From a virus, in the IMG/VR virus record IMGVR_UViG_3300017772_000106, positions 1 through 25,634 of that record: 25,634 nucleotides of DNA, one strand, 5' to 3'. This document shows, one piece after another, positions 7,783 through 15,070 of this stretch; position 1 is the stretch's first letter; each line of letters begins with the position of its first letter. The notes beneath the pieces are model-generated. The model saw nothing but the letters and a program-made list of their open reading frames with translations, had not been told where the DNA came from and ran no database searches. The translations under genes were made by a program, and so were the position numbers.

Positions 7783-8145
7783 TTAAGTTGTTGTAAATGT
7801 TCCCCCTGAAGGACTAAATGTTGGCACTGGGTCAGATACGTTTTGACAAAACGCAGTTCCGCTATAAGTCATTGAGATAGTTTCAGAGGTAACGTCATAA
7901 ACTGGCTCTGATAATAACTCCATTGAAGTTCTTCCTGACTGTAACTTTGTTGACATTTTATTTATTGTGTAAGCCGTAGTTCCTAACACAATTAAATCGT
8001 TTAATTTTAATTTAGTTAATATTTTCACTGGTAATACATCTTCTATTTTTAACAACCTTGCTTTTTTGCTAAATACTCTTGTGATATAATTTTGAAAATA
8101 TTTTTGAAATAAGCTGTTATTGTTTCCTCCATAATCCGTTCTCAA
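7783..8145 (-). CDS. C-terminal part of an interrupted baseplate-like protein
   Basis: This frame has no ATG. The first usable start is TTG at 8145, but the frame is open back to the stop of the upstream gene at 8182 and is in the same phase as that gene. The residues before the TTG (NLNFGSEINEV) and after it (LFQKYFQNYITRVF, then LLKIEDVLPVKILTKLKLNDLIVLG, TTAYTINKMST) read as one continuous domain of a tail/baseplate protein. I therefore think that this is the last 130 residues of the 8182-10158 gene, cut off by a stop. The chain may be made by read-through or be inactive, or the sequence may carry two small indels. It could also be a true separate gene starting at TTG. Confidence 0.6.
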   Translation of the reverse strand: MRTDYGGNNNSLFQKYFQNYITRVFSKKARLLKIEDVLPVKILTKLKLNDLIVLGTTAYTINKMSTKLQSGRTSMELLSEPVYDVTSETISMTYSGTAFCQNVSDPVPTFSPSGGTFTTT

Positions 8146-8181
8146 AACTTCATTTATTTCAGAGCCGAAATTTAAATTGTG

Positions 8182-10158
8182 TTAAGGGGGCGTTGTTGCT
8201 GTTCCTAGCTCGTTGTAATTATCAGGTCTGTGATAACTTGTTAAAGTGTGTCTTACTCCTGAAGGAACTTCTGCGCCTAACACATCGGAAGTACTTGTGC
8301 TGTCTGTAAAATTTATTGTGTTTGTTGTTCCAATACTTAATTGATTAATAAACATTAACAGTGGTGCGCCAATACTAGGTTTTAAGTCTTGATTTAAAAA
8401 AGTTCCAGTGACTAATGACGTTCTTTCTCCAGTGTCTCTTTTATCTAATCCTTCAAACATCATGTGTTCAAAAGGAGATTTTAATTTAAAAGTTTCAGTG
8501 GAGTCCGTTTCAACCGTGTGTGTAGCTTTTCCAAAGGCTTTGTTGTTTGTTTGTTCGTATTGTTGTGCTAATATACTTTTTGACGGTGGATACTCAAGGT
8601 CTATTTCGCCAAAGGGTAAAACCTCGTCAACCTCGTGTTGGTCTACAACAACATATTTTGATATATCTACTTGATTGCCTAATGCATAATAATCATCTAA
8701 AGTTTGAACAATTATTTCCTCAGTTAATTCGTCAACATAGGCTATAAGATTAAATTGCTTGAATAAACCACTTAAAAAGTCCTTAACTTTCATTTTTGGA
8801 ATTTGGTCTGTTATTGTGACTAAAGCGTCTTGTGGTGTTATAGTAGTTGAAACGCTTGTGAAAGTTGCTGTGTAATCATAATTGACTGTCGTTCCTGACG
8901 TGTTTATTTCATAGCCGTAAATCCTTTCAATTTTTATTGTGGAACGAAATTGTATTGCGTCTTGTGAGATTAATCTTGGAACAACGGCTCTTTGTGTAAA
9001 AAACGAGCCTCCAAAAGTATTTTCATAATCATCTACAAAATCACTTGTTCCATATCCTATTTCATACACAACACTAGAAGTGCCTGATAGATTATTTTCA
9101 GCTGAAATTATTCTCCAATTTAAAGCGTCTAAAATTTGTAAATCATATCTTGCTGTTGATGTTGCACTTGTAGGAGTTATAGTCACTGTTATTCTAAAAC
9201 TATTACCACTGTAAGTTACATTAGAATAGTTAGTCATTTTTAAAAACCATATTCCTGTTCCAGTGGAGAAATATCCAAAACCTAATGAGGGGTTTGTTAG
9301 CTCTGTAACGTCTCCTGACCCTGTGTATGTTTGATTTACATTTCCAACCCAAGTCCCCGCAAGAGGCATTTTGCCTTTTGCTCTATGTAACCACATATAA
9401 AGATTATCAAACACATTAGACTGAAAGAAATTACCTGTTTTAAAAATTAACCCATATTTTTCTTCAATGGCTTTTATGATTAAAGATACTTTTATTGCAG
9501 GCTTTAAATCCTCTGCTAAAACACCACGCTTAGAATTATCTTGTGATGTGATAGCTATGTTCATTCCGTTGTCATAATCCCCGTTCTGATTATACAGATA
9601 TGCTTGAGAATGAGCAAGCAAAGGATATACAACAGCTTTGTTGTAGGTAATTCCGTCAACTGTAAAGTTCTGACCAGACGTAAGAGAGTTTCTGACAGAC
9701 GTATTGGTTGCTGTATGGTTGAATTCGTTTAACCACGTTAAATCACTTATTTCATCCTGTTTTAATAATTCTTTTAATGTGCTTGTGTTTCCAAAAAAAG
9801 TAACCTTATAAATAAAAGGTTTTTGATTTTTCATAGTAACACTGTTGAGTTTTATTTTGCCCTCTCTGAATGATAAATGATTTAAAAATATTCTTGCGTT
9901 ACAATACACATTACTGTCAAACTCGTTGACATCAGGATTATACCAACTTTTAAATATTTTGTTGTTCGTCTTTGACGCAGGTAAATTAAAACTCCTGCTG
10001 TAGTCAGTGTATAATTGGTCAAGGTTTCTAAGGTCTTTTATGACTTGAGTAACAGTGATTAATTCTTCCTCCATTAAATCCGTGTTTACAAACTCAGTGG
10101 TGTTCTCAGAAAGGTCTACTCCTATTTGTGGCTGTATGTATAAAGATATTTTTTGCAT
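8182..10158 (-). CDS. Large baseplate or distal-tail-like structural protein
   Basis: This encodes 658 residues. The N-terminal 150 residues (LYIQPQIGVDLSENTTEFV, then VIKDLRNLDQLYTDYSRSFN and FREGKIKLNSV) resemble the large tail-tip proteins of flavobacterial siphophages. The middle is a Thr/Ser/Asn-rich beta region (about 265-420) suggestive of a carbohydrate-binding or jelly-roll insertion. The part around 450-520 (MKVKDFLSGLFKQFNLIAY, DELTEEIIVQTLDDYY) resembles a hub-like fold. It ends TTPP followed by TAA, after which the same frame continues in the next entry. It overlaps the upstream gene as TAATG. The role in host contact is inferred from position and composition. Confidence 0.65.
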   Translation of the reverse strand: MQKISLYIQPQIGVDLSENTTEFVNTDLMEEELITVTQVIKDLRNLDQLYTDYSRSFNLPASKTNNKIFKSWYNPDVNEFDSNVYCNARIFLNHLSFREGKIKLNSVTMKNQKPFIYKVTFFGNTSTLKELLKQDEISDLTWLNEFNHTATNTSVRNSLTSGQNFTVDGITYNKAVVYPLLAHSQAYLYNQNGDYDNGMNIAITSQDNSKRGVLAEDLKPAIKVSLIIKAIEEKYGLIFKTGNFFQSNVFDNLYMWLHRAKGKMPLAGTWVGNVNQTYTGSGDVTELTNPSLGFGYFSTGTGIWFLKMTNYSNVTYSGNSFRITVTITPTSATSTARYDLQILDALNWRIISAENNLSGTSSVVYEIGYGTSDFVDDYENTFGGSFFTQRAVVPRLISQDAIQFRSTIKIERIYGYEINTSGTTVNYDYTATFTSVSTTITPQDALVTITDQIPKMKVKDFLSGLFKQFNLIAYVDELTEEIIVQTLDDYYALGNQVDISKYVVVDQHEVDEVLPFGEIDLEYPPSKSILAQQYEQTNNKAFGKATHTVETDSTETFKLKSPFEHMMFEGLDKRDTGERTSLVTGTFLNQDLKPSIGAPLLMFINQLSIGTTNTINFTDSTSTSDVLGAEVPSGVRHTLTSYHRPDNYNELGTATTPP

Positions 10159-11303
10159 TATCTTATTGTGTTCACGTATTTAGCCGAATGTAAAAATTCC
10201 ATTGTATAATTTATCATTCTGTCGTTTAATCCTGTTTTGCTAGTAAATGAAGAATCAATTAAATTCACTGGAGTTATTTCTCCCGTTGTTATATCTGTTA
10301 ACCATACGTATTCACTGACCATTAATTCTTTAAAAGACTCGTTCATGTCTTCTGAGACATATCCTGTGTTTAGTTGAGTTTTCTCTTGCGCTTGAGAATT
10401 AAAATTTTGTTTACTGTGTTCGTAAATATTATAAACATTGTAGTTGTATGAAGTTGTACATATGCCACTTTGATTTAATCCTTTCACTGTTTGCCTAGCC
10501 TCGAAAACGCTTCTATCAAAACTTTCTCTTGTGGCGGTCATCGACTCTGTTGATTTTTTAAAGAAAAACAGCTCTTGTAAAGCTCCCCATCTATTTAAAA
10601 AAGTAATTTTCTTCACTGGGTATTTACACTCTTCAATGCTTTCTAAATTTAATGTTCTGTATAAAGTTCCAGTGCCGTTTGTTCCTGAATAAAATCTCAT
10701 TTGATAAGGTATACTTGCTGTGTTATAACCTACGTATTTTATTTTTTGATTATTATTTCCGTTGTCGGTAGCATTAAAAGTAGCGTCACTGGTATTTCTA
10801 AACGATGTTTTAACAGAGCCTACTTTTTCGTTATTTATCGGAACATACACCGCTTGTCCTTGAAGATATTGTACTGTGTTAGAGGTAATCATTGCGTCAG
10901 GCTCCGTCACGTAATTAACCCCTTCACTGAAAGTGTTAAATCCTTCTTGACATAAATACGTGGCAGAAACTGAGCTACCAATTTGACCTCCACTGGCGTT
11001 TCTAGCAAATATGTTCGTGTTTATCCAAAGACTTTGTGTTAAAGCTGATGTGTTATAATTACCATTGTATTTTTGTTCTAAATGATTATGTATAAGCTCT
11101 GCTATTTCAAATGTAACAGAATGTTCCTCTGGTAATGGTTTTTTAGTTAATTGATAAGTTTCGTATATGCTTGTACACTGTTCTAATGCTCCTGTAGTTC
11201 CAGTGTAAACGCTAATCCTTAAATCAAAATATGCTAATGATAGATTTGTTTCTTGTTGTGTTCTTATAAAAAACGGGCTTCTTGTTCTAATTATTGTGCT
11301 CAT
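10158..11303 (-). CDS. Tail structural protein, unknown family
   Basis: This encodes 381 residues starting MSTIIRTRSPFFIRTQQET. Beta-rich segments (TYQLTKKPLPEEHSVTFEIA, YQMRFYSGTNGTGTLYRTL) and a Trp/Phe-containing turn (FLNRWGALQELFFF) point to a structural sandwich protein. The last third (YVWLTDITTGEITPVNLIDS) is typical of tail-tip-associated proteins of Bacteroidota phages. The gene overlaps the upstream gp10-like gene by ATGA and the downstream baseplate gene by TAATG, so translation is coupled. No enzymatic motif, signal or membrane segment is seen. It is likely part of the distal tail, but I cannot name it. Confidence 0.6.
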   Translation of the reverse strand: MSTIIRTRSPFFIRTQQETNLSLAYFDLRISVYTGTTGALEQCTSIYETYQLTKKPLPEEHSVTFEIAELIHNHLEQKYNGNYNTSALTQSLWINTNIFARNASGGQIGSSVSATYLCQEGFNTFSEGVNYVTEPDAMITSNTVQYLQGQAVYVPINNEKVGSVKTSFRNTSDATFNATDNGNNNQKIKYVGYNTASIPYQMRFYSGTNGTGTLYRTLNLESIEECKYPVKKITFLNRWGALQELFFFKKSTESMTATRESFDRSVFEARQTVKGLNQSGICTTSYNYNVYNIYEHSKQNFNSQAQEKTQLNTGYVSEDMNESFKELMVSEYVWLTDITTGEITPVNLIDSSFTSKTGLNDRMINYTMEFLHSAKYVNTIR

Positions 11304-11830
11304 TCAATTCCAATTTTATCTTTGTAATATCCGTCAAGCATTGAATCCCCAAAAAGGTCTAATGCTCGTTCAAATGGTTTTGTAAAAAAAAGGCTTGCTC
11401 TAATGCCTTTATTTCCTACACTCCTTGCTATTATGTAGTTTAATCCTTTACGCTTGAGAAAACGTCCCTTTTCATCTCTCGGTGCTATTCCTTTACGCAC
11501 TCCCCACTTGTCAAAAGCACTTGAGGGGGGCATACGGCTAAATTTGTAATGCTCTTTAGCTTTTGTTTGAGCTTGCGCCGTCTGTGGATATGTGCTTTTC
11601 ATACCTCTAACCCCTTTGTCAATTAGCTCTCCATAATACAATGAGTTGAAAGTAACTTTTTGACCTACAATTTTATAACCAATGCTATCATATAATTTAC
11701 CACTGGTGCTTATAGGTTTTTTTCTTTTACCAAATCCGCTCTTTTTTAAGTTCTGTTTAGCTTCTTGTGTAACCCATTTAGCATATTTTTTTAATGCTCT
11801 CTCAAAATATCCTCCTGCTTTAACCTTCAT
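11300..11830 (-). CDS. Tail completion / neck protein, HK97 gp10-like
   Basis: This encodes 176 strongly basic residues. The N-terminal helix (YFERALKKYAKWVTQEAKQN) followed by SGKLYDSIGYKIVGQKVTF and YYGELIDKGVRGM fits gp10-type neck proteins, in which a helix is followed by a strand pair and a Tyr/Gly turn. The last part (FFTKPFERALDLFGDSMLD) is the usual closing helix. Such proteins link the head connector to the tail tube. It sits directly after the tail-terminator-like gene (TAATG overlap) and before the tail tip genes (ATGA overlap), as expected. The Lys/Arg-rich insertion (SRMPPSSAFDKWGVRKG) is longer than in many homologues. Confidence 0.62.
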   Translation of the reverse strand: MKVKAGGYFERALKKYAKWVTQEAKQNLKKSGFGKRKKPISTSGKLYDSIGYKIVGQKVTFNSLYYGELIDKGVRGMKSTYPQTAQAQTKAKEHYKFSRMPPSSAFDKWGVRKGIAPRDEKGRFLKRKGLNYIIARSVGNKGIRASLFFTKPFERALDLFGDSMLDGYYKDKIGIE

Positions 11831-12285
11831 TAACAGTGAGTCATTTCATCCTTAGTACCAATGTCAAATGTAACAGCCCAACCTCCAAGTTTGTTGTCAA
11901 ATCTTTCCGTGAAAGGCTCGCAAGTAGATACGTTCAACAGCTCAAATTTATCTCTGTATAAATCTGCTTTCTGTAATACTCTGTTAACTCTAGTTGCTAA
12001 AGCAAGCTGTGTGTTTAACACATCATGTTCGTTGTCGTTTCCTCTGAAATAATCTTTAGTGGTTTGATTTGAAATATCTATTAAATCCATGTAGAACACA
12101 GTTATATTAAAACTTACATAATTGTTGTTTATTGTAGCGGTGTTAATCATAATATGAGCCAGTGGAAATAATGATTGTTTTTTTAGGTCTATTTCGGCAA
12201 TGTCTCCAAATGTAACCTCGTGATTAAAAGGCTCAGCATTGATTGCTGATTTAATATTATCTATTACAGTGTAAAATGAGTTCAT
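11830..12285 (-). CDS. Tail terminator-like protein
   Basis: This encodes 151 residues. It begins MNSFYTVIDNIKSAINAEPF, has the small protein pattern FPLAHIMINTATINNNYVSF and ITVFYMDLIDISN in the centre, and ends WAVTFDIGTKDEMTHC. An N-terminal helix followed by alternating strands and a helix around ATRVNRVLQKADLY is the general shape of tail terminators, which cap the tail tube at the head side. The position next to the gp10-like gene supports this. It overlaps its neighbours by ATGA and TAATG. Similarity is structural in character only; a head-tail connector is the other possibility. Confidence 0.5.
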   Translation of the reverse strand: MNSFYTVIDNIKSAINAEPFNHEVTFGDIAEIDLKKQSLFPLAHIMINTATINNNYVSFNITVFYMDLIDISNQTTKDYFRGNDNEHDVLNTQLALATRVNRVLQKADLYRDKFELLNVSTCEPFTERFDNKLGGWAVTFDIGTKDEMTHC

Positions 12286-12548
12286 ACGGGCTTTATGTAT
12301 ATTGGTGTATTTGTTCCTAAATCTTGTTCAATGAATTCGTCAAGGTCATCAATAGCTCTGTCAAAGTCTAAGCCGTCACGCCTAATCAATAAATCAAGAC
12401 AAACCCAATAATCATATATGGCACAAACAGGTTTAATTGAAGAAAGACCTATAAAAGCCTCCTCAAAGCCGTCTACAAGGATTAAGTGTTTATTTTGTTC
12501 CAACAAATTATTGTCGTCTAATATTTCAAATATTTCATCTTTGGTCAT
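12282..12548 (-). CDS. Small acidic protein of unknown function
   Basis: This encodes 88 residues, rich in Asp, Glu, Leu and Ile: DEIFEILDDNNLLEQNKHL, GFEEAFIGLSSIKPVCAIYD, then a helix with LDFDRAIDDLDEFI and a C-terminus TPIYIKPV. The pattern with a Phe/Ile-Gly turn, a P.CAIYD.. strand and an acidic helix resembles a short family that I have seen in several unrelated phages and bacteria, without known function. Its ATG overlaps the stop of the -1 frame extension of the tail chaperone (ATGA), which independently supports that extension as translated. No membrane segment. Confidence 0.65.
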   Translation of the reverse strand: MTKDEIFEILDDNNLLEQNKHLILVDGFEEAFIGLSSIKPVCAIYDYWVCLDLLIRRDGLDFDRAIDDLDEFIEQDLGTNTPIYIKPV

Positions 12549-12799
12549 TTCTTAATTTTTAACATAGATTTTTCAAGCTCGTATTTATCCTTTTCAAAAG
12601 CCAAATAAGTTAAGCAACTGTGTAATTTAATTTTAGTAGTTTCTTCAAACCTTGATAAGTCTCCTTTTGATAGTCCATATAAAGATTGATACCAAGACCA
12701 TTTTTCACTGAAGTTAGTAGATGCTGTGGGAAGTCCACCGCCTCCTGTGTCTTCAAATAGTTCAGGATAACTGTTTTTAACTCGTTGCTTAAATTGTAA
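12545..12799 (-). CDS. -1 frame extension of the tail assembly chaperone
   Basis: Directly after a T9 run, the frame one base back from the upstream gene is open for 84 codons. It reads LQFKQRVKNSYPELFEDTGG, a Gly-rich turn, then SEKWSWYQSLYGLSKGDLSR and SCLTYLAFEKDKYELEKSML before TGA at 12545. This looks like real protein, with aromatic residues in regular places and a closing charged helix, while the 0-frame reading of the same DNA (62 residues) does not. The TGA overlaps the next ATG as ATGA, matching the rest of the operon. A 0-frame product plus -1 extension is the well-known layout of siphophage tail assembly chaperones. Joined to the upstream 161 residues, the full product would be 245 residues. 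Confidence 0.7.
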   Translation of the reverse strand, partial: LQFKQRVKNSYPELFEDTGGGGLPTASTNFSEKWSWYQSLYGLSKGDLSRFEETTKIKLHSCLTYLAFEKDKYELEKSMLKIKK

Positions 12800-13281
12800 A
12801 AAAAAACCAGTGAAGAAAAAACGGTGTTCATGTCTATTTTTTTCATATCATATTTTTCGCTCGTTTCGTAGTCTTCAATCTCGTATAATTGTTTTACACT
12901 GTTAGTCACTGGTCTGTATAATACTCCAAGACCTTTATGAATATTGCTCCAATCAGAAAGGTAGTTATCAAGGTCAACATATTCTCCAAATGTGATGTCG
13001 TCAAGTTTCGGTATAAATCCAAATTCAACATTGTTAATTTTTATTCGGTCTTTAAATTTAGTATCACTGTCAAATAACTCTACAATGGAATTACATATGC
13101 TTTCCACGTCATGTGTTTTTATTTTGTTTACCGCTATCAGTGGAATATTACAAAACACCTCTATCATCTTTTGTTGAAGAAAATACACATCATCGTTTCC
13201 CTCTGATATTTTAATCCAATTCTGATACTGTTGTAATGTTATTTCTGTAAGGCTTGTTGGTATGTTTACCGATACTTTCAT
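12610..13281 (-). CDS. Tail assembly chaperone-like protein, 0-frame product
   Basis: The 0-frame product is 223 residues. Residues 1-161 are convincing protein: VNIPTSLTEITLQQYQNW, VEFGFIPKLDDITFGEYVDL, DWSNIHKGLGVLYRPV. These motifs fit a group of Bacteroidota phage proteins at the tail assembly chaperone position, which coat the tape measure during tail building. After residue 161 (codon pair TTT TTT at the T9 run) the remaining 62 residues look like an accidental reading of coding DNA in the wrong frame. The stop TAA is at 12610. The gene is the first of the structural operon and follows the promoter candidate at 13319-13326. Normal phages make both a short and a frameshifted form; whether that holds here, or whether one T is missing, cannot be settled from sequence alone. 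Confidence 0.7.
   Translation of the reverse strand: MKVSVNIPTSLTEITLQQYQNWIKISEGNDDVYFLQQKMIEVFCNIPLIAVNKIKTHDVESICNSIVELFDSDTKFKDRIKINNVEFGFIPKLDDITFGEYVDLDNYLSDWSNIHKGLGVLYRPVTNSVKQLYEIEDYETSEKYDMKKIDMNTVFSSLVFFYNLSNELKTVILNYLKTQEAVDFPQHLLTSVKNGLGINLYMDYQKETYQGLKKLLKLNYTVA
12798..12806 (-). promoter_or_regulatory. T9 slippery run, probable -1 frameshift site
   Basis: On the minus strand the codons GTT TTT TTT TAC contain nine T in a row. Slipping back one base keeps Phe in the decoding site and moves ribosomes into the open -1 frame. If the run were ten T, the two frames would simply be one gene, so an indel or sequencing error gives the same picture. I did not identify a clear downstream stimulatory stem. 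Confidence 0.6.
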
Positions 13282-13318
13282 TGCTGTATATACGTTTTAA
13301 ATGATTAACTGTTATACA

Positions 13319-13326
13319 CAAATATA
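13319..13326 (-). promoter_or_regulatory. Promoter candidate of the structural operon (TATATTTG)
   Basis: TATATTTG matches the Bacteroidota -7 consensus TAnnTTTG, with its last base 37 bases upstream of the chaperone ATG, giving a leader of about 30 bases. It lies in the only long non-coding gap (13282-13521), after a terminator. I see no good TTTG-type -33 box at the expected distance, so the promoter may rely on an activator or an alternative sigma factor such as the one encoded at 18949-19458. Confidence 0.5.
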
Positions 13327-13390
13327 ATCTTTTCTTGTCTTGTCTTATCTATATGCTTGAGCGAGAAACGACCGACCGCTTGATGTGTAT

Positions 13391-13420
13391 AAAAAAAGCC
13401 ACCCTTTTTACAGAGTGGCT
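13391..13420 (-). terminator. Rho-independent terminator downstream of terL
   Basis: On the minus strand AGCCACTCT pairs with AGGGTGGCT (9 base pairs, one G-U) around a loop of GTAAAA, followed by a run of T. It is about 100 bases after the terL stop and before the promoter candidate. It separates the replication/modification/packaging transcript from the structural operon. The rest of the 240-base gap holds no gene that I believe. Confidence 0.75.
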
Positions 13421-13521
13421 CAGCGGATAGCATAGAATGAAAAACGAATCTAGACAAATAGATTACATTGGTAAATATATAAAAAAAACAATACACAGTA
13501 CTACACATTAAATAATTATTT

Positions 13522-14724
13522 TTAATAAATGTGATATTCCCCCTGATTAGGGTTTTGTAATTGATAGCTCACAGCGTATCTTAAAGCATCAATGGCGTGA
13601 TTATATTTATCCACTGGCGTTTGTGACTTCTTTTCTAACCAACAATAATTGTTTAGCTCCTTGACTAAGTCTTCACTGTCAGGACTTATTACAAGGTCGT
13701 AATCTTGAAGCAAGCTAATTCCGTACGTAACACTGCCTTGACCTTTTATGGCAGACACCATATTACAATCTCTGCTTAATTCGGTAATCAATCGAGGCTC
13801 TGCGCTATCTCCGACAATTAAATGTCTATTAGCATATTGTTGATTAAGGTGGTTTATTTGGCTTGTAGTGAGTTTTGTTTTATAGTAACACAGGCTAACA
13901 TAGATGACTTTATTTTGTTTGTCTACGCTTGTCTTAACAAGTGTTGTTGGGTCGTTTGAAAATCCGTAATCTTGACCGAACACTGGAGTTGATACCTCTG
14001 TAAATTCTCCAATAGTCCAATTATCAAATATCACTCCCTCAGATTTTTCTAACCAAGAGCCTTCAATGGTATGTTTATATCTTTCAGGTCGTCTTCGCTT
14101 CATCTGTTCTATCTGTGATATGTAACTCTCAGAGAGGTTATCAATGTTATCAAGATATGTGGAATGACAATAACTCACGTTTCCCTTTATTGTGTTGCTC
14201 CCTGCTTTGATTCCTGCTCCTTCAAAAAACCTCTTGTAAATCCAATGTTCTTTAGTAGTTGGATTCATAATCATAAACACTCTGTTGCGAACATCCTTTT
14301 GTCTCACTGATAAATCTATTTTATCAAATATATCCTCATCAGTCATTTCTTCGGCTTCGTCTATTATCCAAGTGGTAATTCCCTGTAATGATTTAAGGTT
14401 TGCTGTTTGGTCTCCTGATGAAGTCTTTATACCTCTGAACAATATTTTACTACCATTGTTTAAATTTACAATCTCATCTTTTGTTGTGTAATACATATCT
14501 GTAAGACCTAGCAATTCAATTTTCTCTTTGAACTCAGGTATAATCGAAACTGACGCAGACCTTAATGTGTAACGAGTAAACAACACACTATGTGTAACAC
14601 CTTTCTCTAAGGTTAGATACAATGCTAACATTGATACAGCAAAAGACTTTCCTGAGCCTCTACCTCCAGTGAACAAGAAGTATCTTGACGGATTGTTTAA
14701 TATTAGAAATTTGTTATTCAGCAT
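13522..14724 (-). CDS. terL: Terminase large subunit
   Basis: This encodes 400 residues. The ATPase domain carries Walker A GGRGSGKS (about 20-27), a Walker B with catalytic Glu in IIDEAEEM (120-127), and the coupling region MIMNPTT (about 151-157). The C-terminal RNase-H-like nuclease has three expected acidic positions: D252 in GQDYGF, D306 in VGDSAEP and D379 in HAIDALRYA. Length and motifs fit a PBSX-type phage terminase, complete and probably active. It cuts concatemeric DNA and pumps it into the prohead through the portal. It overlaps terS by 11 bases. A terminator follows. The portal gene, normally adjacent, lies about 12 kb away. Confidence 0.95.
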   Translation of the reverse strand: MLNNKFLILNNPSRYFLFTGGRGSGKSFAVSMLALYLTLEKGVTHSVLFTRYTLRSASVSIIPEFKEKIELLGLTDMYYTTKDEIVNLNNGSKILFRGIKTSSGDQTANLKSLQGITTWIIDEAEEMTDEDIFDKIDLSVRQKDVRNRVFMIMNPTTKEHWIYKRFFEGAGIKAGSNTIKGNVSYCHSTYLDNIDNLSESYISQIEQMKRRRPERYKHTIEGSWLEKSEGVIFDNWTIGEFTEVSTPVFGQDYGFSNDPTTLVKTSVDKQNKVIYVSLCYYKTKLTTSQINHLNQQYANRHLIVGDSAEPRLITELSRDCNMVSAIKGQGSVTYGISLLQDYDLVISPDSEDLVKELNNYCWLEKKSQTPVDKYNHAIDALRYAVSYQLQNPNQGEYHIY

Positions 14725-15058
14725 TATTATCCTTCATTGCTGCCATAAGGTCTTCAATGTCAACTCCGAACTCTCTTGTGTTAAGGTCAATACTGTCTTT
14801 CGGGTTTCCGTATCTAGAATTGTACAGAGCATTGTATGCTGCCACGTCTCCACCTCGAGCTTTATTCATTATTGCTAATGTGATAATATCCTCTTGTGAC
14901 ATTTCCTCTATTTCGCCTGTTATCGGGTTTTTACCTTTCTCAGATACTTCAAGCCACCTTTTAATTACAGTGGCTCTGTTTTGCGTTCCTTTCGGTCTTC
15001 CTTTAGGATTTCCTGACACGCCTTTCTTAAATGGTTTTAAATTTTCTGTGTTAGCCAT
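14714..15058 (-). CDS. Terminase small subunit-like DNA-binding protein
   Basis: This encodes 114 residues. It opens with a basic, Gly/Pro-rich stretch (FKKGVSGNPKGRPKGTQNRA), a motif common at the start of small terminase-like and DUF5681-type phage proteins, followed by a helical DNA-binding part (ATVIKRWLEV) and an acidic C-terminus (FGVDIEDLMAAMKDNNAE). Small terminases select the packaging site and bring the large subunit. The 11-base overlap with terL and the gap of 12 bases from the kinase put it in the same transcript as the modification genes, so packaging and DNA modification are co-expressed. Confidence 0.75.
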   Translation of the reverse strand: MANTENLKPFKKGVSGNPKGRPKGTQNRATVIKRWLEVSEKGKNPITGEIEEMSQEDIITLAIMNKARGGDVAAYNALYNSRYGNPKDSIDLNTREFGVDIEDLMAAMKDNNAE

Positions 15059-15070
15059 ATTATTAATTTT

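Noticed and set aside
12610-12795. The last 62 residues of the 0-frame chaperone product as a real conserved domain
   Set aside because: The composition looks like an out-of-frame reading, and the -1 frame over the same DNA is clearly more protein-like and ends in an ATGA overlap.
13405-13470. tRNA-like start (GTGGCTCAGCGGATAG) on the plus strand
   Set aside because: It resembles a tRNA D-arm, but there is no matching anticodon arm, T-loop or acceptor stem; the GTGGCT part is one arm of the terL terminator.
13305-13508. Open frame of 67 codons on the minus strand between terL and the tail chaperone
   Set aside because: It runs through the terminator hairpin and promoter candidate, has a phage-untypical composition (Cys/Phe-rich), and no good leader. 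I treat the interval as non-coding.
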